From the NCBI RefSeq assembly GCF_014107495.1, contig NZ_CP041969.1, forward strand, positions 744,001 through 808,000: DNA of 64,000 nt, written 5' to 3'. The notes beneath the pieces are model-generated. The model was not told the DNA's origin, searched no databases, and saw nothing but the letters and a program-made list of their open reading frames with translations. Position 1 is the first letter of the stretch. Every line of letters begins with the position of its first letter. Shown piece after piece: positions 19,548 to 28,990 of this stretch. The position numbers and the translations under genes were made by a program. Origin of the DNA: Cohnella cholangitidis (GTDB lineage: Bacteria > Bacillota > Bacilli > Paenibacillales > Paenibacillaceae).

Positions 19548-21808
19548 GCTTTGATCTCCTTTACTTCCTTCATTTTTTTCAGTTCTTTGTCGTCGGGATA
19601 CTCGATCCGGGAATGGAACATCCCGATTACCGTTTCCTTGAGCGTTTCCGCGATTTTGTCCAATTCCCTTAGCGTCAGGTCGCATTCGTTGAATTGATTG
19701 TCGTCCAGACGGTCTTTGATGATTTTGCCGATCATGTCTTCGATCTGTTCTACCTTAGGGTGATTCAGAGACCGCACGGCCGCTTCCACGCAATCCGCGA
19801 TCCCGACGATCGCGGCTTCCTTCGATTGCGCCTTAGGGCCCGGGTAACGGTAATCATCCTCGGTAAAATCGATCTCCGTCTCTTGCTCTTGCGCTTGCTT
19901 GACCGCTTTGTAATAAAAATATTTCAAGAAAGTCGATCCGTGGTGCTGTTCGGCGATATCCCGTATCGGCTTGGGCAGCTTATGCGCTTTAAGCATATCC
20001 GCTCCGTCTTTCGCATGCGCGATTATGATCGACGCGCTTACTTTGGGATCGAGCTTGTCGTGCGGATTGCCGGAAGCGCTTTGGTTCTCGATAAAATATA
20101 ACGGCCTTTTCGTTTTGCCGACGTCGTGATAGAACGAACCGACTCGGCATAACAGCCCGTTCGCCCCTACGGATTCCGCGGCGGCCTCCGACAGGTTGCC
20201 GACCATCAAGCTGTGGTGGTAAGTGCCCGGCGTCTCGGTAAGCAATTTACGCAGCAAAGGATGATTCGGATTGGATAGCTCGACGAGCTTAAGCGCGGAC
20301 AATATCCCGAACGTAACCTCGAAGAAAGGCATCAATCCGATGACGAGCACAGCCGTCAACAACCCGCTGGAGAACATGAAGATGACCGATTGAACGAGCT
20401 GCGTCCGGTTCGGCTCCGGATTGACCAGCATCAGGGCAAGCACGGCGACGGAACCGAACAGGCTGACCATGATCCCCGCCTTCAGAATCGAAGATCGCTG
20501 GCTCGCCTTGTGTATCGCCAGAACCGCGGTAAAGGAAACGACGGCTGCCACGAACCCGTAATGGAAATCGAAAATATGCTCCTGCTCCACGTTCAGAATG
20601 AGGCTGGCGAGCAGGGTGAACAAGAAGGAGCTGACCAGCCCGAGATGCAAATCGAGCAGCAGCGTTACGAGCATGCTCCCCATCGCTATCGGGGCTAAAT
20701 AGCCGACGAAAGGCCATTCCGAACTGTGAGTTAACGCAACGAGATGCATCATTAGGATGTTCAGCGCGAAGATCAGCAGCAGCATGACCCAATCCACGTT
20801 CGTCCGCTTTTTGGCGGAAGCCGCGGAGGTTAACTCGACGTATCCGTATAAGGCCAACGTGAAAATGACAGAGAACAGCAGAACGCCGAGCTGCGGCAAA
20901 TAGCTTTTGCGCTCCTGAAGAAGTCCTAGCGAGTCCAACTTCTCGTAGATGCTTTCCGTGATGACTTGTCCCGCCTTCACGACGACGTCTCCTTGCTTGA
21001 TCATGACGGGAGGCGTATTTTGCTTCGCTTCGACCTTGGCGTCCTCGGTCGCTTTCTTGTCGTAAAATTTGTTCGGCAGAATGGCCAGACGCGCCAATTC
21101 CTGCACGATTTCGCGTTCCGTCTTGAGCGACAACGAGCTTGCGTTAACGAGCTCCGCGACCTTCGTCCTTCCCGTCTCCGCTTGGGTTAGCGATTCCCCC
21201 GTCAGCTTGCGGACGACGTCCCACCCGACCTTGCGCATCTCGGTCAGCTGATCTTGCGTCAAGCGGGGGATCTTGTAGAACGTTTCCTCGGGTATCGAAT
21301 ATTTCTGCGACAGCACGACCTGCTGCATCTCCTCCAGCAAGCCTTCGGAATAAGTTTCCGATCCCTTGTTCGCTTTGACGAAAGTCGCGATATACTGGTC
21401 GACGCGCTCCGGAATGACGCGCCGGTAAATATCGACTTTGTCGGTTTCCGTAATCTGATCGTCCAGATTCAATTCTTCGATTCTCGAGAAAATCTCGTTG
21501 ATCAAGGATTCGTTGCGCATCACCACGATCGAATACATCGGGCCGACCTTCTCCGCGGCTTCCTCCTGCGCCTTCAATGTCGCCTTTTCGTCCAGCTCCT
21601 GCCGCGGAGCTTTAATATCCTTATCGCTTTTGCCATTCAGCGTAATATCGTACGTCTCCGGTACGAGCCGGGGCGAAATGCTGAAATAAAACAAAAATAC
21701 AAAAAGCAGGAGCAGGAGCCAGCGCATCGCTGCGCTATGCTTCCATCCTGCCGCTGCCCCTGATAAGGTAAGCGGATTGCTTGGTTGGCCGCTGATTTTC
21801 CGACTCAT
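19544..21808 (-). CDS. yqfF: 7TM-HD family phosphodiesterase YqfF/PgpH
   Basis: This 754-residue membrane protein is of the PgpH type that degrades cyclic di-AMP. It has an N-terminal membrane helix, a large extracytoplasmic 7TMR-HDED domain (about 50-300), a cluster of seven membrane helices (about 315-500) and a cytosolic HD domain. HD ligands are seen in TYHHSLMV and [12 protein letters not shown]. The ATG at 21808 has GGGAGGGG about eight bases upstream and follows phoH closely. Cyclic di-AMP specificity is inferred from the family. Confidence 0.93.
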   Translation of the reverse strand: MSRKISGQPSNPLTLSGAAAGWKHSAAMRWLLLLLFVFLFYFSISPRLVPETYDITLNGKSDKDIKAPRQELDEKATLKAQEEAAEKVGPMYSIVVMRNESLINEIFSRIEELNLDDQITETDKVDIYRRVIPERVDQYIATFVKANKGSETYSEGLLEEMQQVVLSQKYSIPEETFYKIPRLTQDQLTEMRKVGWDVVRKLTGESLTQAETGRTKVAELVNASSLSLKTEREIVQELARLAILPNKFYDKKATEDAKVEAKQNTPPVMIKQGDVVVKAGQVITESIYEKLDSLGLLQERKSYLPQLGVLLFSVIFTLALYGYVELTSAASAKKRTNVDWVMLLLIFALNILMMHLVALTHSSEWPFVGYLAPIAMGSMLVTLLLDLHLGLVSSFLFTLLASLILNVEQEHIFDFHYGFVAAVVSFTAVLAIHKASQRSSILKAGIMVSLFGSVAVLALMLVNPEPNRTQLVQSVIFMFSSGLLTAVLVIGLMPFFEVTFGILSALKLVELSNPNHPLLRKLLTETPGTYHHSLMVGNLSEAAAESVGANGLLCRVGSFYHDVGKTKRPLYFIENQSASGNPHDKLDPKVSASIIIAHAKDGADMLKAHKLPKPIRDIAEQHHGSTFLKYFYYKAVKQAQEQETEIDFTEDDYRYPGPKAQSKEAAIVGIADCVEAAVRSLNHPKVEQIEDMIGKIIKDRLDDNQFNECDLTLRELDKIAETLKETVIGMFHSRIEYPDDKELKKMKEVKEIKA

Positions 21809-21830
21809 CCGGCGCTCCCCTCCCTTATGA

Positions 21831-22802
21831 TTATTGTTGTTGTTCGCTGTGCGCGTTGTAGGCCAAGATGATTTTCTGCACGAGGGCATGCCTTACGACG
21901 TCCTGGTCGGTGAAGCTCACCATGCCGATTTCCTCGATATCCCGCAAAATGCGTTCGGCTTCGATCAACCCGGATTTTTTCCCTTTCGGAAGGTCGATCT
22001 GGGTTACGTCTCCCGTAATGACCATCCGCGATCCGAAACCTAGGCGGGTCAGGAACATCTTCATTTGCTCCGGAGTCGTATTCTGCGCTTCGTCCAAGAT
22101 GACGAAGGAATCGTCCAACGTCCGTCCCCTCATGTAAGCCAGCGGCGCGATTTCGATCTGTCCGCGTTCCATCGCTTTCGCGACTCCTTCCAGCCCGAGC
22201 GCGTCGTTCAGCGCATCGTACAGAGGTCGCAAGTATGGATCGACCTTCTCCTGCAGGTCGCCCGGCAAGAAACCGAGGCTCTCTCCCGCTTCGACGGCCG
22301 GACGCGTAAGCAGGATCCTCTTCACTCTGCCTTCCTTAAGCGCCGCGACCGCGCACATGACCGCCAAATACGTCTTGCCCGTTCCTGCTGGCCCAATGCC
22401 GAATACGATGTCTTTTTTTCTGATCGTCGTCACGTAGTGCCGCTGTCCTAGCGTCTTCGGAATAACCGGCTTGCCCCGGAAGGTCGAAGTGATCTCGCCC
22501 TTGAACAAGCTCAGCAGCTCGTCCGCTTTCATCTCGCGGGACAGTTCCAACGCGTAGCGGACGTCTCGTTCGTTTAATTGCAGCCCGCTCTGAACGAGTT
22601 GGATGAGCGTGTCGAACAATTGCTGAAGGGAGCGGACTTCGTCCGCGGGTCCTTCGATATAGATTTCCGCGTCTCTGGAATGGATAAGCGACACGGTTTC
22701 CTTCTCGATTAGTCTTAGGAACTTATCTTGCGGACCGAACAGAGCCAAGCCTTCGGCCGCATTGCGTAACGGGATAGTCGTATATTCTTTCAATTCCGTC
22801 AA
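21831..22802 (-). CDS. phoH: PhoH-like ATPase
   Basis: This 323-residue protein has an N-terminal KH-like RNA-binding region and a PhoH ATPase domain. The Walker A is GPAGTGKTYLAV (about 140), and the Walker B is FVILDEAQNTT (about 235). The family is implicated in RNA handling, and the gene next to ybeY supports a role in RNA metabolism. The start is a TTG at 22800-22802 with GAGG about six bases upstream; no in-frame ATG fits better. Confidence 0.93.
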   Translation of the reverse strand: MTELKEYTTIPLRNAAEGLALFGPQDKFLRLIEKETVSLIHSRDAEIYIEGPADEVRSLQQLFDTLIQLVQSGLQLNERDVRYALELSREMKADELLSLFKGEITSTFRGKPVIPKTLGQRHYVTTIRKKDIVFGIGPAGTGKTYLAVMCAVAALKEGRVKRILLTRPAVEAGESLGFLPGDLQEKVDPYLRPLYDALNDALGLEGVAKAMERGQIEIAPLAYMRGRTLDDSFVILDEAQNTTPEQMKMFLTRLGFGSRMVITGDVTQIDLPKGKKSGLIEAERILRDIEEIGMVSFTDQDVVRHALVQKIILAYNAHSEQQQ

Positions 22803-22842
22803 AAAGCCTCATTCCCCCTGATCGATTGCTGCTTATCCTAAC

Positions 22843-24021
22843 TTATCCTATTGGACGTTCGATTGCGATAGATTGTTCCACTTCAAAAAGAACGGTTAAC
22901 AACACTTTACCATTCTCGGTTTGTTCATGCAAAATGTTTTCGGCTTTAATGACCGCATCTTTACCCGCTTTGGCCAGCATTTCGGCGCGCGCTTGCGCCA
23001 ATCCGGCTTCCTTCGCTTCGGCGGGAGTTCTTTTTTTCTCGATTTCGATCACTTCAAGCTCATGCTCTTTCATCGTTCCGAATGGCATTAGTTTCTTCCA
23101 CAGCTGCGCCCGATGCACGGACGTGCGCGTTTGCGAATTTTCGTAGGATGGCTCGCCATATCCCGATATTTGCAAGGCCCTATTGCCGATGATCAAATAG
23201 GAGCGCTCTTGGGCGGCGCCCGTCAGGTTTTTGGATTTCGTAACGAGAGGGGACTCGATCCGGTATTCATGCCATACCAAGCCCATGACCTTTCCTTTCG
23301 ACACGACCGCTTTATTCCGCTGCTCATCCCCTATAATACCCGAAATCAGAATATCGCCTTTGCGAACCCGGTCGTTGCGTTCTACCTTAGGCCGCCCGTT
23401 CTCGGCAATGATTCGCGTGACTACGGCATCCGTCTTCGCTACGAGATGCCTTGGACCTTCCAGCGTCAGCTTCTCGGGCTTGGTGGAATCGATAACCGTG
23501 ATGGAGATCGAAGTCCCCCGTCTGTCCACTCCGACCCATGCCGCTTCGGGCAAGCGCAGCGCCAAGCGCTGCGACAAGGAAGCCGCATCCTGTAGGCGGA
23601 ACGACCACTGATACTCGAATATTCCTTCTTCTTTTGCAGCCTGCCGTATTTTTTCCTCCGGAATCGCGGAGTTTCCTTCTACCCGAACATCCCATACCAG
23701 CGTGGACAATAGAAATAACGCGGCCACGAATGCGAGCATGCCGCCGGCGAATGTTTTTCTTCTCGCAAGCCGCGCCATTCGAAAAGGCAACCCGTGGCGG
23801 GATAGGATCCGCGTTCGGCTCCCGCTCTCCCGCAGCAACGGGCGAAGGCGGAAAAAATCCGGAACCGATACTCCGAAATTCAATTCTCCCGCGCGGTTGT
23901 AAGAGATGTTCCATAGAGGAACCTGTTCCTTGGTCGCCGCGTTAAGGAACGCTTCGGCTTCCCCCCCGATGAGCTTGACCCAAACATAACCGCGTAGCGT
24001 CGCTACCCAAGTTCCTTTCAT
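22843..24021 (-). CDS. yqfD: Sporulation protein YqfD
   Basis: This 392-residue protein belongs to the YqfD family, made in the mother cell under sigma-E in B. subtilis. The N-terminal part (about 1-85) is soluble, one membrane helix lies at about 92-112 and the rest is predicted outside. It contains VWDVRVEGNSAIPEEKI, a POTRA-like start. The ATG has GGAGGAGAA upstream. It is paired with yqfC to the right and phoH to the left. Its exact role in spores is unknown. Confidence 0.9.
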   Translation of the reverse strand: MKGTWVATLRGYVWVKLIGGEAEAFLNAATKEQVPLWNISYNRAGELNFGVSVPDFFRLRPLLRESGSRTRILSRHGLPFRMARLARRKTFAGGMLAFVAALFLLSTLVWDVRVEGNSAIPEEKIRQAAKEEGIFEYQWSFRLQDAASLSQRLALRLPEAAWVGVDRRGTSISITVIDSTKPEKLTLEGPRHLVAKTDAVVTRIIAENGRPKVERNDRVRKGDILISGIIGDEQRNKAVVSKGKVMGLVWHEYRIESPLVTKSKNLTGAAQERSYLIIGNRALQISGYGEPSYENSQTRTSVHRAQLWKKLMPFGTMKEHELEVIEIEKKRTPAEAKEAGLAQARAEMLAKAGKDAVIKAENILHEQTENGKVLLTVLFEVEQSIAIERPIG

Positions 24022-24165
24022 TCTTGTTCTCCTCCCGCATTAAGGCTTGTCCCGACCGATTAAAAGGCTTCGCCGTCACCTAGGCAACTTCGCGCGGGCG
24101 CTCGGCATCGCAGAACCAGTTGCTTTCAGGACGGCGGCCTATTGGATACGAACGTCGTTCGGGCA

Positions 24166-24462
24166 TCAACCGGACGGCTTTCCTTTCGCGTGCAGTTGGA
24201 CGCCCATGATTTTTCCTTCAACGAAAACTTCCTCTGCCCCGATATTCCGGATTATCAAATCCTGGCCCGTAACCTCCATGATTCCGTTATCCATCGCCAG
24301 CCGAAGGACGTCCGGTGAAAAATGGAGGATACCGCGGTGGTTTTCCACCGTAACCTGAAGGCCCCCGATCATCGTGATGCGCGGCAAGTCCAGCACCACA
24401 TCCTGCGGCAGGTCGAGAATCGTTGCGGTCCATTTGCGCAGCTTCCGACTTACACGCATCAT
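24166..24462 (-). CDS. yqfC: Sporulation protein YqfC
   Basis: This 98-residue protein is a small YqfC-family sporulation protein, characterised by RKWTATILDLPQDVVLDLPR and a predicted beta-rich body (EVTGQDLIIRNIG). The start is at 24462 (ATGATG), preceded by AGGAGGGAGG. A longer frame upstream runs through a terminator and is not coding. Because that terminator precedes it, yqfC most likely begins its own unit together with yqfD. A sigma-E promoter could not be confirmed. Confidence 0.87.
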   Translation of the reverse strand: MMRVSRKLRKWTATILDLPQDVVLDLPRITMIGGLQVTVENHRGILHFSPDVLRLAMDNGIMEVTGQDLIIRNIGAEEVFVEGKIMGVQLHAKGKPSG

Positions 24463-24563
24463 TGGGCGGTCCTCCCTCCTATACGTTAAACATATGCGCG
24501 ATATGCTCGCCTTATGATGCGAGGATCGGCCAAGCCGGGATTCGTACTCCGACCGAACGACAA

Positions 24564-24592
24564 CAAAAAAGCAGGCCCCGAAGGACCCGCTT
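24564..24592 (-). terminator. Terminator of the nfeD-floA unit
   Basis: On the minus strand AGCGGGTCC-TTCG-GGGCCTGCT forms a nine-pair stem with wobbles and is followed by TTTTTTG. It lies about 30 bases after the stop at 24623. This fits the idea that the third gene of the unit was meant to reach 24623 and not to stop at 24754. Confidence 0.85.
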
Positions 24593-24622
24593 GCGAAATC
24601 GCTACTATGGACGATCGATCCA

Positions 24623-25086
24623 CTATCTTCGAAAAGGCTTGCGCGCCCTCGGCGGACCAAGGATCTCCGCCCACATGACTGCGCGCGTCAGATCCGAGCC
24701 CGCAAGCCCGCGGGAGCTATCCGAGGCCCCCGTATTCCCTGTAACGGAAGCTTCTATCGGATTAGCGCGGGCACTGCTCTCCGGTCGAACTGCCGGTTCG
24801 TCGATCGCATAGGCATTATCCGCGTCGATACTCTCCCGATCGTAGCGGGGCGCGATGCCGATCGCCTGGATTCCGCCCGAATCGTTTGCTCCCGTTGAGG
24901 CGCAGGCGCGCGGGGTTCCGCCCGCTTAGGCTGCTCCGTCCGCTGATTACCGCCCCCGAAGTCCGGCATCCGGTTAGGACGCCGTTGCTCTTGCTGGGAT
25001 TTGCGGAAAAACAGCGAGTAAATAATGCCGATCGCAATGATGACGAAGTGAAAATTATTCGTCAGGAACGAGATCAGTTCCTCCAC
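24623..25086 (-). pseudogene. Small membrane-anchored protein, apparently frameshifted (third gene of sigma-W unit)
   Basis: The start frame (ATG 25086, GGGGGAAT upstream) encodes a membrane helix (FVIIAIGIIYSLFF, about 14-27) and FRKSQQEQRRPNRMPDFGGG, then turns into a very basic stretch ending at 24754. A second frame, open from 24925 to a stop at 24623, encodes a normal-looking acidic tail ending in VMWAEILGPPRARKPFRR. This looks like the C-terminus seen in Paenibacillaceae relatives, from memory. Joining the two needs a -1 shift between 24754 and 24925 and would give about 153 residues. Either a true mutation or a sequencing error could explain it. It occupies the place of yqfB. Confidence 0.72.
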
Positions 25087-25111
25087 CGTTCATTCCCCCT
25101 CTTGCCTTAAC

Positions 25112-26110
25112 TCATGGCTTCTGATTGCCGCTGCCGCCTAACGAGTCGTTTTGTTTGCCGATGGAACCGCGCATCTGCGTATCGGCTTCGATATTTTTCA
25201 GGTTCATGTAATCCATGACGCCGAGCTTGCCCGATTTCAACGCTTCCGCCATCGCCAGCGGAACTTCGGATTCCGCCTCGACAACCTTGGCTTGCATCTC
25301 GACTACGCGAGCTTTCATTTCCTGTTCTTGGGCTACCGCCATCGCGCGGCGTTCTTCCGCCTTCGCTTGGGCGATCCGCTTATCGGCTTCCGCTTGTTCC
25401 GTCTGCAGATGGGCGCCGATGTTCTTGCCCACGTCTACGTCGGCGATATCGATTGAGAGAATCTCGAATGCGGTTCCCGCATCCAACCCTTTGCTGAGAA
25501 CGGTTTTGGAAATGAGATCGGGATTTTCCAGAACGTCCTTGTGGGATTCCGATGCGCCGTTCGTACTGACGATCCCCTCCGCTACGCGGGCGAGAATCGT
25601 TTCTTCCCCTGCTCCCCCGACCAACCGATCAATGTTCGCGCGTACCGTAACGCGGGCTTTGACTTTAACTTCGATCCCGTTCTTGGCAACCGCGGAAACG
25701 ACCGGCGTTTCTATGACTTTCGGGTTGACGCTCATTTGCACCGCCTGCAATACGTCCCGACCCGCCAAGTCGATGGCAGCCGCGCGTTCGAACACGAGAG
25801 GGATGTCAGCGCGTTGCGCGGCGATAAGCGCATTGACGACGCGATCCACGTTGCCTCCGGCCAAGAAATGGCTCTCGAGCTGATTAATGTTTAATCCTAA
25901 TCCGGCCTTAGTCGCCTTGATCATCGGGTTCACGATCCGGCTAGGAACGACGCGACGCAGCCGCATGGCGACCAATGTGATAATGCTGATTCTAACGCCC
26001 GACGCCAAGGCTGAAATCCAAAGCATGAAAGGAAAGAAACTCAAGAACACCGATATCGCGATAACGGCAACCGCGATAATGACCAATAACTGAATATCCA
26101 TGTTATCCAT
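25112..26110 (-). CDS. floA: Flotillin-like protein FloA
   Basis: This 332-residue bacterial flotillin organises membrane microdomains. A long N-terminal hydrophobic hairpin (about 5-40) is followed by an SPFH-like domain with [20 protein letters not shown], then a coiled-coil segment rich in EA/AE repeats (about 235-300). The ATG at 26110 has GGAGG six bases upstream; an earlier in-frame start is outside the conserved region. It follows nfeD in a sigma-W controlled unit, as yqeZ-floA-yqfB does in B. subtilis, where it is involved in resistance to membrane-active peptides such as sublancin. Confidence 0.95.
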   Translation of the reverse strand: MDNMDIQLLVIIAVAVIAISVFLSFFPFMLWISALASGVRISIITLVAMRLRRVVPSRIVNPMIKATKAGLGLNINQLESHFLAGGNVDRVVNALIAAQRADIPLVFERAAAIDLAGRDVLQAVQMSVNPKVIETPVVSAVAKNGIEVKVKARVTVRANIDRLVGGAGEETILARVAEGIVSTNGASESHKDVLENPDLISKTVLSKGLDAGTAFEILSIDIADVDVGKNIGAHLQTEQAEADKRIAQAKAEERRAMAVAQEQEMKARVVEMQAKVVEAESEVPLAMAEALKSGKLGVMDYMNLKNIEADTQMRGSIGKQNDSLGGSGNQKP

Positions 26111-26181
26111 TTTGTACCTCCGACAATTATAGTTTATTGCCAATTTCATTTACGTACTCTTAATACATTCGGCAATCGCAC

Positions 26182-27561
26182 TTATATCTCCTTTACAAGA
26201 ATACGGGTTCCGTCCACGGACACGACCCGAATCGGCTTGCCGTTTTCGATGAATTCGCCCGAAGTAATGACATCAAGACGCTGCCCATCGATTTCCGCAA
26301 CCCCCGAAGGGCGAAGCATTGAAGTCGTTACCCCCTCTTGGCCAACCCATTTCTGGCGGGAAAGCTGAGGAACGTATCCCTTGTCCGAAGTCAATTGATC
26401 TTTAAGAATAAACCGGTTCCAGATCCCCCGCTTGCGGAAAATATAGACGAATACGGCGACGATTACCGCAGCCACCAGAACGGCGATTCCAAGCGATTGA
26501 AGCGCGTTGCCCGTGTCGTAGGCGCCCATCGTTATGCCCAAAATCAACGCTGCGATACCTAGTATGCCTAGAATGCCGAAGCTAGGAATGAACACCTCCA
26601 AGACGAGCAGCCCGATTCCGACCAGGAAAACGACCAGCGCTTCCATTCCGGCGAATCCCGCGATGGACTGGCCGAAAAAGTAAAGTCCGAAGGAGAGAAG
26701 GCCGATTACTCCCGGCACTCCGAAGCCCGGAACTAAAAATTCGATAGCAATGCCCGCTATCCCGATAATGAGCACCAAAGTCGCGATTCCCGGACTCGTG
26801 ACGGCAGCGGATACCCGTTCCGCGAACGAGGGATTGAATTCGATGACCGCTCGGTCGGACAAGCCTTTCCAAGCGATGACTTCCTCCGCGTTCTTGGCCA
26901 GCTTATCCGCGTATCCGACCTTCAATGCATTCTCCGCGCTTAAAGAAATAATATGGCCTTTCTCTTTCCTTTCGCCGATTGCCGACATCTCGACGACCGA
27001 GTTGGGGTCAACCATGCCGATCGCGATATCCGGATTGCGACCGTTTAACTCCGCCGCGGCAACCATTTCCGCTCTCCAGAAAGATACGAGCTTAGGATTG
27101 TCCACCGCGTTGCCGGAGCCGTCTACGATCATCGCCGCCCCGATCGTCGTACCTGGCGCCATGGCGATATCTCCCGCGTTCAAGGAGAGATACGCCCCTG
27201 CCGACGCGGCTTTGCCGCTGACGAACGCTACGGTCGGGACGGCGGCTTCCCGAATGCGCTTTCCGATTTCCTCCGCGGTATCCAATCGTCCGCCCGGCGT
27301 ATCGATGTCGAGCACGACGAGAGAGGCTTTGGCCTCCTCGGCTTCCGTTAACGCGCGATCCAGGAAGGAAGCCAGTCCGCTTTGCACCGTTTGTTGCACG
27401 GGGATCACGTACACGGACCCCGCCGACGTGTCTTCCGCGGCGCTAACGCTTCCGGCGGCGACGCCGAGCAAAGGGATTACCATTAGGAGCAACAGTAAGG
27501 CACGTCTGGCCGCTCCGGTCCATCTTGCGGGTTTTTGGCGGTTTGGATGAATTACGCTCAA
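26182..27561 (-). CDS. yqeZ: NfeD family membrane serine protease (long form, YqeZ)
   Basis: This protein of about 459 residues is a long NfeD. A signal-like hydrophobic helix (about 22-43) precedes a ClpP-class Ser-Lys protease domain with DTPGGRLD and the nucleophile region KAASAGAYLSL. Then come four or five membrane helices (about 255-365) and a C-terminal OB-fold NfeD domain. The TTG at 27561 was preferred because GGAGG lies seven bases from it; the ATG two codons upstream touches that GGAGG. It pairs with floA, whose family NfeD proteins are thought to process. Confidence 0.9.
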   Translation of the reverse strand: MSVIHPNRQKPARWTGAARRALLLLLMVIPLLGVAAGSVSAAEDTSAGSVYVIPVQQTVQSGLASFLDRALTEAEEAKASLVVLDIDTPGGRLDTAEEIGKRIREAAVPTVAFVSGKAASAGAYLSLNAGDIAMAPGTTIGAAMIVDGSGNAVDNPKLVSFWRAEMVAAAELNGRNPDIAIGMVDPNSVVEMSAIGERKEKGHIISLSAENALKVGYADKLAKNAEEVIAWKGLSDRAVIEFNPSFAERVSAAVTSPGIATLVLIIGIAGIAIEFLVPGFGVPGVIGLLSFGLYFFGQSIAGFAGMEALVVFLVGIGLLVLEVFIPSFGILGILGIAALILGITMGAYDTGNALQSLGIAVLVAAVIVAVFVYIFRKRGIWNRFILKDQLTSDKGYVPQLSRQKWVGQEGVTTSMLRPSGVAEIDGQRLDVITSGEFIENGKPIRVVSVDGTRILVKEI

Positions 27562-27602
27562 TTCCATTCCTCCTACGAAATTATTAGCCAATATACTCTT
27601 AC

Positions 27603-27628
27603 TACGTTTCGACAAGACGATCGTTTCA
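27603..27628 (-). promoter_or_regulatory. Sigma-W type ECF promoter of yqeZ-floA
   Basis: The minus strand reads TGAAAC (27623-27628), exactly 16 bases, then CGTA (27603-27606). This is the full sigma-W consensus. It lies about 40 bases before the yqeZ start, which agrees with the sigma-W control known for yqeZ-floA-yqfB in B. subtilis. Confidence 0.88.
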
Positions 27629-27702
27629 ATCCGTCTGATCTAAGTATCGGATACCCCGCCGTTGAAAATTAGCGAGGGCCCCGCTTTCGACATACAAATA
27701 GC

Positions 27703-27729
27703 AAAAAGCACTCCCGTAAGGGAGTGCCA
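27703..27729 (-). terminator. Terminator after yqeY
   Basis: GGCACTCCC-TTAC-GGGAGTGC on the minus strand is a near-perfect hairpin followed by TTTTTGC. It closes the rpsU-yqeY unit before the sigma-W promoter. Confidence 0.88.
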
Positions 27730-27745
27730 GTCGTTCATGTCGGAA

Positions 27746-28189
27746 TTATTGCAGAGATTGTTGGACGATTGCATTGACGAGCTTGCCGTCAGCAATTCCC
27801 TTCACCTTGGGCATAAGAGCGCCCATCAATTTCCCCAGATCGGCTTTAGAAGAAGCACCGGTTTCTTGCATGGTCTGTACAACAATGGCTTTGACTTCTT
27901 CTTCCGTAAGCTGTCGTGGAAGATATTCGGAGATGATCTCAATTTCTGCTTTCACTTTGCTCACGAGGTCTTCCCGTCCGCCTTTTTCAAAGTCGAGGAC
28001 GGAATCGCGTCGCTGCTTGAGTTCACGGCTCAATATATTAAGCGTTTCGTTATCGTCAAGCGCGCGGCGCAGCTCGATTTCTTGGTTTTTGATCGATGCA
28101 CGAACCATGCGAATGGTCTGAAGGCGAAATTTCTCGCCGCTCTTCATCGCTTGTTTCATGTCTTCGTTCAATCTTTCCGCAAGATTCAT
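27746..28189 (-). CDS. yqeY: YqeY / GatB-tail domain protein
   Basis: This 147-residue helical protein has the GatB/YqeY domain, the same fold as the tail of the GatB amidotransferase subunit that touches tRNA. SLAERLNEDMKQAMK-like start, YLPRQLTEEEV (about 90-100) and SKADLGKLMGALMPKVKG (about 112-130) are typical. Its role is unknown, possibly tRNA or ribosome linked. It lies 15 bases after rpsU, in the conserved rpsU-yqeY pair. Confidence 0.93.
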   Translation of the reverse strand: MNLAERLNEDMKQAMKSGEKFRLQTIRMVRASIKNQEIELRRALDDNETLNILSRELKQRRDSVLDFEKGGREDLVSKVKAEIEIISEYLPRQLTEEEVKAIVVQTMQETGASSKADLGKLMGALMPKVKGIADGKLVNAIVQQSLQ

Positions 28190-28204
28190 GAGTGCGGATT
28201 CCTC

Positions 28205-28378
28205 CTAGAACTTCCGTTTGCGCGCAGCTTCGGATTTCAACTTCCGCTTAACGCTTGGTTTCTCGTAATGTTTACGTTTCTTCACTTCCGCGAGAACGCC
28301 GTCTTTGGCAATGGAACGCTTAAAGCGGCGGAGTGCAGCGTCGATTGTTTCATTTTTTCGTACTTTTGTTTCGGCCAC
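28205..28378 (-). CDS. rpsU: 30S ribosomal protein S21
   Basis: This 57-residue ribosomal protein starts with GTG 28378, giving the normal [21 protein letters not shown]-terminus, and has GGAGGGAGG at a good distance. The tail is strongly basic ([16 protein letters not shown]), as in all S21. It forms a unit with yqeY and is driven by the promoter at 28426-28455. Confidence 0.96.
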   Translation of the reverse strand: MAETKVRKNETIDAALRRFKRSIAKDGVLAEVKKRKHYEKPSVKRKLKSEAARKRKF

Positions 28379-28425
28379 CTGTTTTCCCTCCCTCCGCAAC
28401 AGACCCAACACGGTTATCAAACTAT

Positions 28426-28455
28426 ATTATATGTGAAGAGGAAAGGGAGTGTCAA
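28426..28455 (-). promoter_or_regulatory. Sigma-A promoter of rpsU-yqeY
   Basis: On the minus strand a perfect TTGACA (28450-28455) and a perfect TATAAT (28426-28431) are separated by 18 bases. This is one of the strongest looking promoters in the window, as expected for a ribosomal protein gene. Confidence 0.88.
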
Positions 28456-28534
28456 CTTGAGTCTGCCGAAAAATTGCATTCGTTCGGAACTAAGTTTTTC
28501 CTCTGCACAAAGTGTTGCTAAGCGATATGAAAAC

Positions 28535-28888
28535 CTATTTCGCGGGCGGGTTAAGGTTGGCTAACTTCTCTCCTCCGAGAATGTGCCAATGGACATGGAA
28601 TACGACTTGTCCCGCATCGCTTCCGCAGTTGTTTACCAGCCGGTAACCCGTTTCGGACAATCCCGCTTCATGGGCGATCTGACGAGCCGCCAATAACGTA
28701 TGTCCAAGCAAAGCGGAGTCGTTAACCTCCCATTCGTTCATCGAAGCGATATGTTTTTTCGGAATGACCAGAAGATGAACGGGCGCCTGCGGTTGGATAT
28801 CATGGAAAGCGACGACTCGATCGTCTTCGAATACTTTGCGCGAGGGAATCGTCCCTTCGACGATTTTACAAAATAGGCAATCTGACAA
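28535..28888 (-). CDS. HIT family protein (HinT-like nucleotide hydrolase)
   Basis: This 117-residue histidine triad protein starts at TTG 28888 with AAGGGG nine bases upstream and gives DCLFCKIVEGTIPS at the N-terminus, with a CxxC zinc pair. The triad is HVHWHILGG near the end. Family members hydrolyse adenosine phosphoramidates and acyl-AMP. In Bacillota this gene type lies next to rpsU in Paenibacillus and relatives. An upstream in-frame ATG would lengthen it by 18 poorly conserved residues. Confidence 0.92.
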   Translation of the reverse strand: MSDCLFCKIVEGTIPSRKVFEDDRVVAFHDIQPQAPVHLLVIPKKHIASMNEWEVNDSALLGHTLLAARQIAHEAGLSETGYRLVNNCGSDAGQVVFHVHWHILGGEKLANLNPPAK

Positions 28889-28941
28889 TGAACACAACCC
28901 CTTAACATCAGTTATATCCATCATACCGCATACGCAAAACA

Positions 28942-28974
28942 AAAAAAAGAAGCCCGCCTTCGCGGCAGGCCTCC
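28942..28974 (-). terminator. Terminator after the histidine-rich gene
   Basis: GCCTGCCGC-GAAGGCGGGC on the minus strand forms a GC-rich hairpin followed by TTCTTTTTTTTG. It separates the histidine-rich gene from the HIT gene. Confidence 0.87.
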
Positions 28975-28990
28975 TTCTCTCCTCGGACGC

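Noticed and set aside
24463..24495. Sigma-E promoter for yqfC
   Set aside because: A GCATATC followed after 14 bases by CGTATAGG fits the consensus poorly and would start transcription inside the ribosome binding site.
24754..24925. Programmed frameshifting in the third gene of the sigma-W unit
   Set aside because: No slippery heptamer with a following stem or internal Shine-Dalgarno was seen in the overlap, so mutation or sequence error is the simpler view.
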